Assembly: GCA_013812695.1 (NCBI GenBank)
Contig: JACCSZ010000037.1
Coordinates: forward strand, 1-6,680
DNA length: 6,680 bases
From: Gemmatimonadales bacterium
Lineage (GTDB): Bacteria > Gemmatimonadota > Gemmatimonadetes > Gemmatimonadales > GWC2-71-9
Direction of reading: 5' to 3'
The position numbers and the translations under genes are program-made. The notes under the pieces were generated by a model that worked only from the letters and a program-made list of their open reading frames with translations, was not told where the DNA came from and searched no databases. This document shows positions 1-5,848 of the stretch, piece after piece. Numbering within the stretch: position 1 is the first letter of the stretch; each line of letters begins with the position of its first letter.

Positions 1-18
1 GGCATGCCCCATTCGCTG

Positions 19-31
19 CGCTCAGGGTGAC
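19..31 (+). repeat. 13-nt element CGCTCAGGGTGAC, copy 1 (inverted relative to copy 2)
   Basis: CGCTCAGGGTGAC lies 26 bases beyond the stop of the membrane-protein gene. Its exact reverse complement lies at 730-742, just upstream of that gene's start. The flanking bases do not match. CCCTGAGCG-type cores are, from general experience, common in dispersed intergenic repeats of GC-rich genomes, so this may be one member of such a family. Bases 1-57 hold nothing else I can identify. Confidence 0.55.
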
Positions 32-57
32 TCCCGACAGACCAGAGGATCACGCCT

Positions 58-725
58 TCAGCCGTTTCCACCCAGTCCCGCCCGCAGCATGACGACGCCC
101 ACCGCCAGCATCCACGCCGCGTTCAAATGGAAGATTGGCCGGTAGCGCTCCAGCTCGTCCGGCGTCGCCATCGTCACCGCGATCGCGGCGAGCCCGAGCG
201 CCGCCGCGCCCCAAGCGAGCCACGAAGGAAGGATGCCGCCGTAGAGGAGTCCGCCGGCCAGCATCACCTGGCCCACGCCGAAGAACACCCGGCTGAACCG
301 CACGAGACAGGTGGCGTAATGGGTGGAGACGCGAAGGCTCGCGATGAATCGCTGCGCCTCGTCTTCAACCCGGCCATCGAGGTCGAGCGCGCCCCACGCG
401 CCCATGTGATCGTAGAAGGCGGCGCCGAGGGCCCCGACAGCGATCCCGCGGCCAGCACCGCCAGCCCGGGCCAGATGAGGGTACGCGCGTCGGCCTCCTC
501 GACCGCGCCGGCGAGCGCGACAGCGGCCATGACCGTGGCGAGGTATCCGAAAATGTTAAGCCTGAACAGCCAGATCCACGGCCGATAAGCGGCGCGGATG
601 GCGCGGAAATCCTGAGGCTCGAAGAACGCACCGGGCCGCGCCGGGAGCAGGCGCCAGCCCAGCCAGAGCATACCGGCGGCAGCGATGAACAGCCAGCCGG
701 AGACGTGAGCGGCGAACTCATTCAT
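58..725 (-). pseudogene. Frameshifted six-helix membrane protein, function unknown
   Basis: I do not recognise the family. The first part reads from ATG at 725 (MNEFAAHVSGWLF...). The second part reads in another frame to TGA at 58-60. Restoring one G in the minus-strand GGGG run (plus-strand C-run 432-435) joins them into a single 222-residue protein through LAAGSLSGALGAAFYDHMG. Hydrophobic segments lie at about residues 8-27, 48-75, 82-104, 142-164, 168-187 and 197-215, suggesting six membrane helices. A charged loop (about 114-140, containing DLDGRVEDEAQRF) lies between helices 3 and 4. No catalytic motif is evident. A GTG nine bases upstream (734) is also possible, but ATG 725 has an AGGGTGA ribosome binding site at a sensible distance. 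The gene lies 45 bases after rpsA on the same strand and could be read from it. The break may be a real mutation or a homopolymer error in the assembly; the otherwise intact second half favours error or very recent damage. Confidence 0.7.
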
Positions 726-729
726 GGCT

Positions 730-742
730 GTCACCCTGAGCG
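730..742 (-). repeat. 13-nt element, copy 2, carrying the membrane gene's ribosome binding site
   Basis: GTCACCCTGAGCG on the plus strand is the exact reverse complement of 19-31. On the minus strand it supplies the AGGGTGA that acts as Shine-Dalgarno sequence for ATG 725, and it contains part of the alternative GTG start at 734. It sits in the 45-base gap between the rpsA stop and the membrane-protein gene. A 7-position hairpin with one mismatch (739-745 with 752-758) overlaps it but has no following T-run. Confidence 0.5.
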
Positions 743-770
743 ACGGGTCGACGGCGCTGCGCGCGACGGG

Positions 771-2480
771 CTACTCCGCCCGACTCTCCTCGTACACCGG
801 CCGAATCACCGGGATGATCGGCTCATCCGGATACCCGACCACGGCCAGCACGATCCGGTGATGGATCGGATCGACCTCCAACACCTTGAGATCGAGCGGC
901 TGGCCTTCCTTCACGGCGTCGCCCGGGTTCTCGATGTTGGCCACACCGAGCTGCGACATCGGCACGAAGCCCTCGATGTCGTTGCCGAGGTCCACCACGA
1001 CCCCCTTGTCCATCAGGCGGACGGCGCGACCGCGGAGCTCGAGGCCAATGGGATAGATCTCCCCGATCCGGAGCCAGGGATCCTCCTCGGCCTGCTTCAG
1101 TCCGAGCGAAATCCGCTTATTCTCGGCGTCGATGTTGAGGATCAGCACGTCGACCCCGTCGCCCTTCTTCACGACCTCCGAGGGGTGCTGTACCCGCTTG
1201 GTCCAGGACATGTCGGAGATATGGATCAACCCGTCGATGCCCGGCTCGATCTCGACGAAGGCCCCGAAGCTCGTGAGGTTTCGCACCTTGCCCTGAATTC
1301 GCGTGCCGACCGGATACTTGAGCGGCAGGACCATCCAAGGATCCTGCTCGGTCTGCTTCATGCCGAGCGAGATCTTCTCCTCCGCCTCGTCCACCTTGAG
1401 CACCACGGCCTCGATGGTCTCGCCGATGCTGACGATCTTCGACGGGTGCCGGACGTTCCGGGTCCAGCTCATCTCGGAGATATGGACCAGGCCCTCGATG
1501 CCGGGCTCGATCTCGACGAACGCCCCATAATTGGTGATCGAGACGACCTTGCCCTGCACCCTCGTGCCGACCGGATACTTGGCGGCCACGTTCTGCCACG
1601 GGTACGACTGCAGCTGCTTCATGCCGAGGCTGATGCGCTCGCGCTGCCAGTCGATGTCGAGGATCTTGACCTCGACTTCCTTACCGATGGCCACCATCTC
1701 GGTCGGGTGCGACACCCGCCCGTAGGACATGTCGGTGATGTGCAGCAGGCCGTCCACGCCACCCAGGTCGATGAACGCCCCGAAGTCGGTGATGTTCTTG
1801 ACCACGCCCTTCCGCACCTGGCCGACGGCCAGCTCCTTCATGAGATGCTCGCGCTTGTGGGCGCGCTCGTTCTCCAGGATGACCCGGCGGCTGACGACGA
1901 TGTTGCGCCGCCGCTTGTTGAGCTTGATGATCTTGAAGTCGTAGGTCTGTCCGAGCAGCTCGTCGATGTTCGGCACTCGACGGAGCGCGATCTGGCTGCC
2001 GGGCAGGAAGGCGTCGACGCCCATCAGGTTCACGACCACCCCGCCCTTGATCTTCTTGACGAGCGTGCCCTCGACCGGCTCATCGCTCTCGTGCGCCATG
2101 CGGATCTTCTCCCACACCCGCATGAAGTCGGCCTTCTTCTTCGACAGGACGACCGCGCCCTCCTGGTCCTCGAGGTGCTCGAGGAACACCTCGACCTCGT
2201 CGCCTTCCTTGAGCGACTGGGGGTCCTTGAACTCGTCGAGGGGGACGGAACCTTCCGACTTGAATCCGACGTCGAGGATGACGGCGTTGTCGGTGACGCG
2301 AAGGACCTTCGACTTGACGATCTCACCCTCGACGATCTGCGCCATGGTGCCCTCGTACATCGAGAGCATCTGCTCGTAGTCTTCGTCGGAGTACTCTTCG
2401 TCGTAGAGGTCCTGCCGGACGCGGAGGCCCGTGGGGGAGATGAACTGTTGGTGGGTCAGGGGTTGAAGTTGATCGAGCAT
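771..2480 (-). CDS. rpsA: 30S ribosomal protein S1, six S1 domains
   Basis: S1 binds single-stranded mRNA on the 30S subunit and helps initiation on messages with weak or structured ribosome binding sites. The 569 residues hold six S1 (OB-fold) repeats at about 50-115, 135-198, 218-288, 304-375, 390-462 and 476-547. The first two are divergent, as is usual for the ribosome-docking repeats. Repeats 3-5 carry the RNA-binding pattern ending in HISxMSWT (HITDMSYG in repeat 3) and SLGxKQ. E. coli S1 is about 557 residues, so the length is normal. An acidic N-terminal extension (DEEYSDEDYEQ, about 28-37) precedes repeat 1. Start ATG 2480 gives MLDQLQPL; no in-frame ATG, GTG or TTG lies just upstream. 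The only purine-rich site, AAGGA at 2498-2494, is 13 bases away, so initiation looks SD-poor. Stop TAG 771-773. Downstream of aroA and cmk, matching the widespread gene order, but separated from cmk by 423 bases and a receiver relic. Confidence 0.97.
   Translation of the reverse strand: MLDQLQPLTHQQFISPTGLRVRQDLYDEEYSDEDYEQMLSMYEGTMAQIVEGEIVKSKVLRVTDNAVILDVGFKSEGSVPLDEFKDPQSLKEGDEVEVFLEHLEDQEGAVVLSKKKADFMRVWEKIRMAHESDEPVEGTLVKKIKGGVVVNLMGVDAFLPGSQIALRRVPNIDELLGQTYDFKIIKLNKRRRNIVVSRRVILENERAHKREHLMKELAVGQVRKGVVKNITDFGAFIDLGGVDGLLHITDMSYGRVSHPTEMVAIGKEVEVKILDIDWQRERISLGMKQLQSYPWQNVAAKYPVGTRVQGKVVSITNYGAFVEIEPGIEGLVHISEMSWTRNVRHPSKIVSIGETIEAVVLKVDEAEEKISLGMKQTEQDPWMVLPLKYPVGTRIQGKVRNLTSFGAFVEIEPGIDGLIHISDMSWTKRVQHPSEVVKKGDGVDVLILNIDAENKRISLGLKQAEEDPWLRIGEIYPIGLELRGRAVRLMDKGVVVDLGNDIEGFVPMSQLGVANIENPGDAVKEGQPLDLKVLEVDPIHHRIVLAVVGYPDEPIIPVIRPVYEESRAE
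1200..1580 (-). repeat. Tandem, unusually similar S1 repeats 4 and 5 within rpsA
   Basis: The first 40 residues of repeat 4 (301-340, starting KYPVGTRVQGKV) and repeat 5 (388-427, starting KYPVGTRIQGKV) match at 31 positions, with a period of 87 codons (261 bases). The DNA is also alike: CGTGCCGACCGGATACTT occurs in both copies on the plus strand, around 1302-1319 and 1563-1580. All S1 repeats are homologous, but this pair is much closer to each other than to repeats 1, 2 or 6. Confidence 0.7.
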
Positions 2481-2574
2481 GCGGCGGTGGCCATCCTTGT
2501 GAACTACCGCGCCATCCGAGCCGCGGGAGGGGGTGAGAAAACCGCTCCCTCGGCGGATGTGCCGGGGGAGGTAG
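2481..2574 (-). promoter_or_regulatory. rpsA 5' leader with GC-rich hairpin and two mini-ORFs
   Basis: A stem of ten positions with one mismatch pairs 2520-2529 with 2545-2554 around a 15-base loop that in the transcript contains a short U-run (GGUUUUCUC). It lies about 40 bases upstream of the rpsA start. Between hairpin and start are two tiny frames: ATG GCG CGG TAG at 2515-2504, and a 12-codon frame at 2494-2456 that overlaps the beginning of rpsA in another phase. S1 is known to repress its own mRNA in E. coli through leader structure. An analogous role here is inference. The upstream boundary assumes the promoter at 2581-2609. Confidence 0.35.
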
Positions 2575-2580
2575 CCGCGA

Positions 2581-2609
2581 AGGATACAGGAACGATTTGC
2601 TCAACGCAA
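2581..2609 (-). promoter_or_regulatory. Possible weak sigma-70-type promoter for rpsA
   Basis: On the minus strand, TTGCGT (2609-2604) is followed after 17 bases by TATCCT (2586-2581). Matches to consensus are only 3/6 and 4/6, but the spacing is ideal. Its position, after the end of the receiver relic and about 100 bases before rpsA, is where an independent rpsA promoter would be expected. A start near 2574 would give a leader of about 94 bases. Confidence 0.3.
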
Positions 2610-2659
2610 GGCGGGACAATCAGTTGGCATTGCAAAGCTCACATCGCGGTCCCCTCGAA

Positions 2660-2902
2660 TCAGTCCTTGACCAGCAACGGCCGAACCGCCGCCAGCCGTT
2701 GCTCCTGACGTACAAAATCGACAGCGTGGGGAGACGCTGACGCACTTCGCGGATCAGTTCCGGCCCCCGCAGTCCCGGCATATTGGTGTTTGTGATGAGG
2801 GGGTCTATGACACGCAGGCCCACTGCCGATTCCAGGGCCGCCAGCCCGTCGAAGGCACCCGCAGTGATCTCCCCTCGAAGGAGGAACTCGACCTCGACCG
2901 TG
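2660..2902 (-). pseudogene. Relic of a response-regulator receiver domain
   Basis: Directly after the cmk stop, the minus strand encodes VEFLLRGEITAGAFDGLAALE, then DPLITNTNMPGLRGPEL, then IREVRQRLPTLSILYV. This follows the receiver fold from helix 1 to strand 4; the usual pattern is ...DGLEALE...DLVITDxxMPGMDGxEL...LPxLKVLYVS. The first strand with its acidic pair is missing, and no start codon precedes the similarity. The phospho-acceptor position reads N (ITNTNMPG) instead of D. After ILYV the frame continues either to TGA at 2620 without similarity or, shifted near 2707-2713, to RPLLVKD and TGA at 2660-2662; the latter resembles a degraded strand-5 lysine motif. It lies two bases from the cmk stop. 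I read it as a non-functional fragment. It is too short, and lacks the residues needed, to receive a phosphate. Confidence 0.65.
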
Positions 2903-2903
2903 C

Positions 2904-3614
2904 CTAGTTCCGGCCAAACACCGGCCGGGCCAGGTCGACGATCCGGCGCACCTGTTCGGCAAAAGCCAGGGTGGTCGTATCGAGGAGGACCGCGTCCTCG
3001 GCCGGCCGGAGCGGCGCCACCACGCGACTCGAATCCGCGTGGTCCCGTGCGGCCAGCGCGGCTGCCTCCGCCTCGAGCCTCGCGGCATCCGCGTCCACGC
3101 CTCGCTGGGTGATTCGCCGGCCCGCTCTCGCGGCGGGCGACGCGGTCAGGAACACCTTGAGATCGGCGTCGGGGAAGACGACCGTGCCGATGTCCCGGCC
3201 ATCCACGACCACGTCGCGGCCAGCCCGCACCATCGCGCGGAGTCGCGAGTTGATCCACTCGCGGACCACCGGCACCGCCGACACCGCCGACACGCAACCC
3301 GTCACCCGCGGGCCCCGTATTTCGGTGTCTACCGGCTCGCCCTCCAGGTAGGCCGCGAATCCGGCCCCGTCCGGCTGGAGCATCAACCCCCGGTCCTCGG
3401 CGGCGCGGAGAATGGTCTCGGGGCCGACGACGGCGAGCGGACTCTCATGCGCCCGCCCCCGGCGGGCCGCCTCCCGCAAGGCCACCAGCGTCACGCCCCG
3501 GTACAGCGCACCCGAGTCGAGGTGGGCGAATCCAAGCGATTCCGCGACCGCGCGGGCCGTGGTGGACTTCCCCGACGCCGACGGCCCGTCGATGGCGATG
3601 ACGCCGCCCTTCAT
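2904..3614 (-). CDS. cmk: Cytidylate kinase
   Basis: Transfers the gamma phosphate of ATP to CMP or dCMP in cytosolic pyrimidine nucleotide metabolism. From ATG 3614 the protein has 236 residues, close to the 227 of E. coli Cmk. The P-loop GPSASGKST is at 10-18, followed by DSGALYR at 33-39 (nucleoside-binding region). VDGRDIGTVVFPDADLK spans about 137-153, the family signature around the acceptor site. The lid and CMP-binding arginines are in RDHADSSRVVAPLRPAEDA at about 190-208, and LLDTT follows. The frame is open for 22 codons upstream (to 3680), but those codons lie inside aroA and do not look like Cmk. MKGGVIAIDGP is the normal N-terminus. The ATG overlaps the aroA TGA (ATGA at 3614-3611), so translation is probably coupled. 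Stop TAG 2904-2906. Confidence 0.96.
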   Translation of the reverse strand: MKGGVIAIDGPSASGKSTTARAVAESLGFAHLDSGALYRGVTLVALREAARRGRAHESPLAVVGPETILRAAEDRGLMLQPDGAGFAAYLEGEPVDTEIRGPRVTGCVSAVSAVPVVREWINSRLRAMVRAGRDVVVDGRDIGTVVFPDADLKVFLTASPAARAGRRITQRGVDADAARLEAEAAALAARDHADSSRVVAPLRPAEDAVLLDTTTLAFAEQVRRIVDLARPVFGRN

Positions 3615-4882
3615 GGCCGTTTCCGGCGAGCCACGGCGCGGAGCGTCTCCCGGAACCGCGGGAAGCTGACCGCCGCGCATGTCATGTCGTCCACGTCGAT
3701 CCGTGCGCCCGGCGCGGTGCCCAGCACCGCGAACGCCATGGCCAACCGGTGGTCGCCGGCCGTGCGCACGGGGCCGCGGGGTGGCTGCATGCCGCCCTCG
3801 ACATGCAGGTCGTCGCCCGACACCTCCGCGCGGCAGCCGACCGACCGCAGATTGTCCGCGATGAGGCCCAACCGGTCGCTCTCTTTCACCCGGAGCTCGC
3901 CGACCTGGCGGAAGATCGTAGTCCCTTCAGCGCGCGCGGCGAGGATGGCCAGGAGCGGGATCTCATCGATCAGTCCCGGTATCTCACCCGCCAGGACCTC
4001 GGTGGCGCGGAGCGGGGCGGGACGGACCACCAGGTCGGCGACGGGCTCGCCCCAGTGCTCGGTCAAGCCGTCCACCGCGATGGTGGCCCCCATCCGCTCG
4101 AGCACCGTCAGAAATCCGGTTCGCGTCGGGTTGACCCCGACGCCGCCGATCACCAGCTCCCCGCCCTCCGCCATCACCGCGGCACCCACGAGAAACGCCG
4201 CCGACGACGGATCACCCGGCACCTGGAGCTCGAACCGCTCGAGCCGTCCGGTGGGCGCGAAGCGAATCCAGCCGTCCCGCTCATCGACGCGAAAGCCGAA
4301 CGCGCGGAGCAGCCGCTCGGTGTGGTCCCGGGAGCGGCCGTGCGGTTCGCGCAGTTCCACCTCGACGGCGCCGGCCAGGCCCGCGAGCAGCAGCGCGCTC
4401 TTGACCTGCGCGCTCGACATCGGCATCTCGTACCGGCATGCCTCGAGGGCGCCGCCCCGGACGGTGAGCGGCAGGCCGTCGCCCGCGTGCTCGGTGAACC
4501 GGGCGCCCATGCGTTCGAGCGGGACCGTGACCCGGCGCATGGGCCGGCGCCGGAGCGAGCCGTCGCCGGTGAGCGTGGCCGCGAACCGGTGCCCGGCCAG
4601 GAGACCCAGCAGAAGCCGGGCGGTCGTCCCCGAGTTACCGCAGGCGAGCGTGCCGGCCGAGCGGCGCAGTCGGCCGCGTCCCACCACGGACAGGGTGCGG
4701 CCGCGCCGGACCGGCGAGATGTCGGCGCCGAGCTGCCGGAGCACGCGCGCCGAGCTGCGGGCGTCGAGCGAGGTCAGCGCGCCGCCCACATGGCTGGCAC
4801 CCCGGGCCATGGCGCCGAGCAGCAGCGCGCGATGGGTGATGCTCTTGTCCCCCGGCACGCGGACGGTCCCGCCGACGATCAT
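3611..4882 (-). CDS. aroA: 3-phosphoshikimate 1-carboxyvinyltransferase (EPSP synthase)
   Basis: Condenses shikimate-3-phosphate with phosphoenolpyruvate to EPSP, the sixth step of the shikimate pathway. The 423 residues match the usual length (E. coli 427). Visible motifs: GDKSITHRALLLGAMA from 11 (catalytic Lys13), ACGNSGTTARLL about 80-91, SSAQVKSALLLAGL 156-169, SRDHTERLLRAFG 184-196, PGDPSSAAF 222-230, GLIDEIPLLAILAA from 303 with Asp306 as the expected general acid/base residue, RVKESDRL 331-338 and GDHRLAMA 376-383. GNSGTT in place of the enterobacterial GNAGT resembles the B. subtilis-type enzymes; I do not infer herbicide response from this. The start ATG 4882 overlaps the tyrA TGA (ATGA at 4882-4879), and an AAGGG lies about ten bases upstream. 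The 3' end overlaps cmk in the same way. No key residue appears missing. Confidence 0.97.
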   Translation of the reverse strand: MIVGGTVRVPGDKSITHRALLLGAMARGASHVGGALTSLDARSSARVLRQLGADISPVRRGRTLSVVGRGRLRRSAGTLACGNSGTTARLLLGLLAGHRFAATLTGDGSLRRRPMRRVTVPLERMGARFTEHAGDGLPLTVRGGALEACRYEMPMSSAQVKSALLLAGLAGAVEVELREPHGRSRDHTERLLRAFGFRVDERDGWIRFAPTGRLERFELQVPGDPSSAAFLVGAAVMAEGGELVIGGVGVNPTRTGFLTVLERMGATIAVDGLTEHWGEPVADLVVRPAPLRATEVLAGEIPGLIDEIPLLAILAARAEGTTIFRQVGELRVKESDRLGLIADNLRSVGCRAEVSGDDLHVEGGMQPPRGPVRTAGDHRLAMAFAVLGTAPGARIDVDDMTCAAVSFPRFRETLRAVARRKRP

Positions 4883-5706
4883 CGGTCCAGCCCTTCCCGG
4901 AAGCGCTGAGCGGCGGTGAGGTAGCTATGCAGCCCGTCGGCGTCTCCGGCGGCGACGAGACGCCGGAGCTCGACCAGCCCGGCCTCCGCCGCGCTCAGTG
5001 CCTCGGCGACGGACGCGCGGTTGTAGAGCAGGACGTCGACCCACATCTCGGGGCTGCTGGCGGCGAGCCTGGTGGTGTCCCGCGCGCCCGCGCCGAAGGA
5101 CACCCCGGCGAGGCCCCGGTCGGCCAGCACCTTGGCGAGCGCCGACGCCACCGCCTGCGGCAGGTGGCTGGTCCAGGCGAGCTGTCGGTCGTGCGCGTCG
5201 GCATCGATGAGCACCGGTTGCGCCGCCAGCGTCTGCTCCCAGAAGCTCATGACGTGCCTGGCCGCCCGGTCGCCGCCGGGCGCGCCGGTCTCGCAGACGT
5301 ATACGACGCAGCCCCGAAGCCGGTCGGGACGGGCAGCGGCAAAGCCCGAGCCGTGCGTGCCGGCCAGGGGGTGCGCGCCCGCGAACCGGTCGCCCAGACC
5401 CTCGGCGGCGGCGCGGGACAGGACCGGGGCTTTGACGCTGCAGACGTCGGTGAGGAAGGCGCCGGGCTCAAGGGCGGGGCGCAAACGGCCGATAAGATCC
5501 AGCGTGACCTGTGCGGGCACCGCGAGCACGACCAGCTCGGCGCCGCGAAGCGCCCGCGCCGCGCTGTCGGCCAACTCGGTGATCGCACCGGTGCGCAGGG
5601 CCTGCACGCCGTCCGCGCGCGAGGGCGAATACCCGATGACGCGGGGGATACCCGCCAGGCGCGCCTGCCACGCCAGCGATCCCCCGATGGCCCCGAGACC
5701 GACCAC
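4879..5706 (-). CDS. tyrA: Prephenate/arogenate dehydrogenase (TyrA family), start uncertain
   Basis: Oxidatively decarboxylates prephenate or arogenate on the way to tyrosine. From GTG 5706 there are 275 residues: an N-terminal Rossmann domain with GLGAIGG at 3-9, LAVPAQ 61-66, TDVCSVKAP 86-94 and GAHPLAGTHGSG 110-121, then a helical C-terminal domain with DAHDRQLAWTSHLPQ about 170-184 (His181 is the expected catalytic histidine) and FGAGARDTTRLAASSPEMW 204-222. There is no C-terminal ACT domain and no fused chorismate mutase. GTG 5706 falls within strand 1 and lacks a ribosome binding site. The frame stays open upstream with a good strand (RPSSLAVVGLG) to TGA at 5733-5731, and the only other starts are CTG at 5727 or 5712. 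The true protein is probably 2-7 residues longer, with a CTG start, or the sequence has an error here. Substrate and cofactor preference cannot be told. First gene of the tyrA-aroA-cmk operon. Confidence 0.94.
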   Translation of the reverse strand: MVGLGAIGGSLAWQARLAGIPRVIGYSPSRADGVQALRTGAITELADSAARALRGAELVVLAVPAQVTLDLIGRLRPALEPGAFLTDVCSVKAPVLSRAAAEGLGDRFAGAHPLAGTHGSGFAAARPDRLRGCVVYVCETGAPGGDRAARHVMSFWEQTLAAQPVLIDADAHDRQLAWTSHLPQAVASALAKVLADRGLAGVSFGAGARDTTRLAASSPEMWVDVLLYNRASVAEALSAAEAGLVELRRLVAAGDADGLHSYLTAAQRFREGLDR

Positions 5707-5819
5707 CGCCAGCGACGAGGGGCGCAGCGCTCAGATCCCGTTCAACATGGTCACAGCGCGCATGCGGTCGCCCGAATGAGGCGGTCGCCGCCGCCGTGGA
5801 AACCCCGAGGTCGGCCCGC

Positions 5820-5848
5820 ATTGTATCGACATGGCGATTGATTCTCAA
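5820..5848 (-). promoter_or_regulatory. Sigma-70-type promoter for the tyrA-aroA-cmk operon
   Basis: On the minus strand, TTGAGA (5848-5843) and TACAAT (5825-5820) are separated by exactly 17 bases, each matching consensus at five of six positions. Transcription would begin near 5813, giving a leader of about 85-105 bases before tyrA. The site overlaps the first codons of the divergent plus-strand ORF that begins at 5831. The leader holds a ten-codon frame (ATG 5763 to TGA 5731, MRAVTMLNGI) in phase with tyrA. It has no tyrosine or phenylalanine codons, so it does not look like an attenuator peptide. Confidence 0.6.

Noticed and set aside
739..758. Hairpin between rpsA and the membrane gene as a terminator
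   Set aside because: Only seven pairing positions with one mismatch, and no T-run after it on the minus strand.
705..2708. A 667-codon open frame on the plus strand opposite rpsA
   Set aside because: It is the complement of a clear S1 gene; its Asp/His/Leu-rich composition is typical of antisense frames in GC-rich DNA, and it shows no domain.
3615..3680. 22-residue N-terminal extension of cmk
   Set aside because: These codons lie within the aroA C-terminus; Cmk proteins begin near the P-loop strand, which fits ATG 3614 with its ATGA overlap.
3039..4919. A 626-codon plus-strand frame opposite cmk and aroA
   Set aside because: Arg/Ser/Pro-rich shadow of two well-supported enzymes; no motif and no ribosome binding site.
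5731..5763. Ten-codon leader peptide as a tyrosine attenuator
   Set aside because: MRAVTMLNGI has no Tyr or Phe codons and no ribosome binding site, and no alternative terminator structure is apparent.
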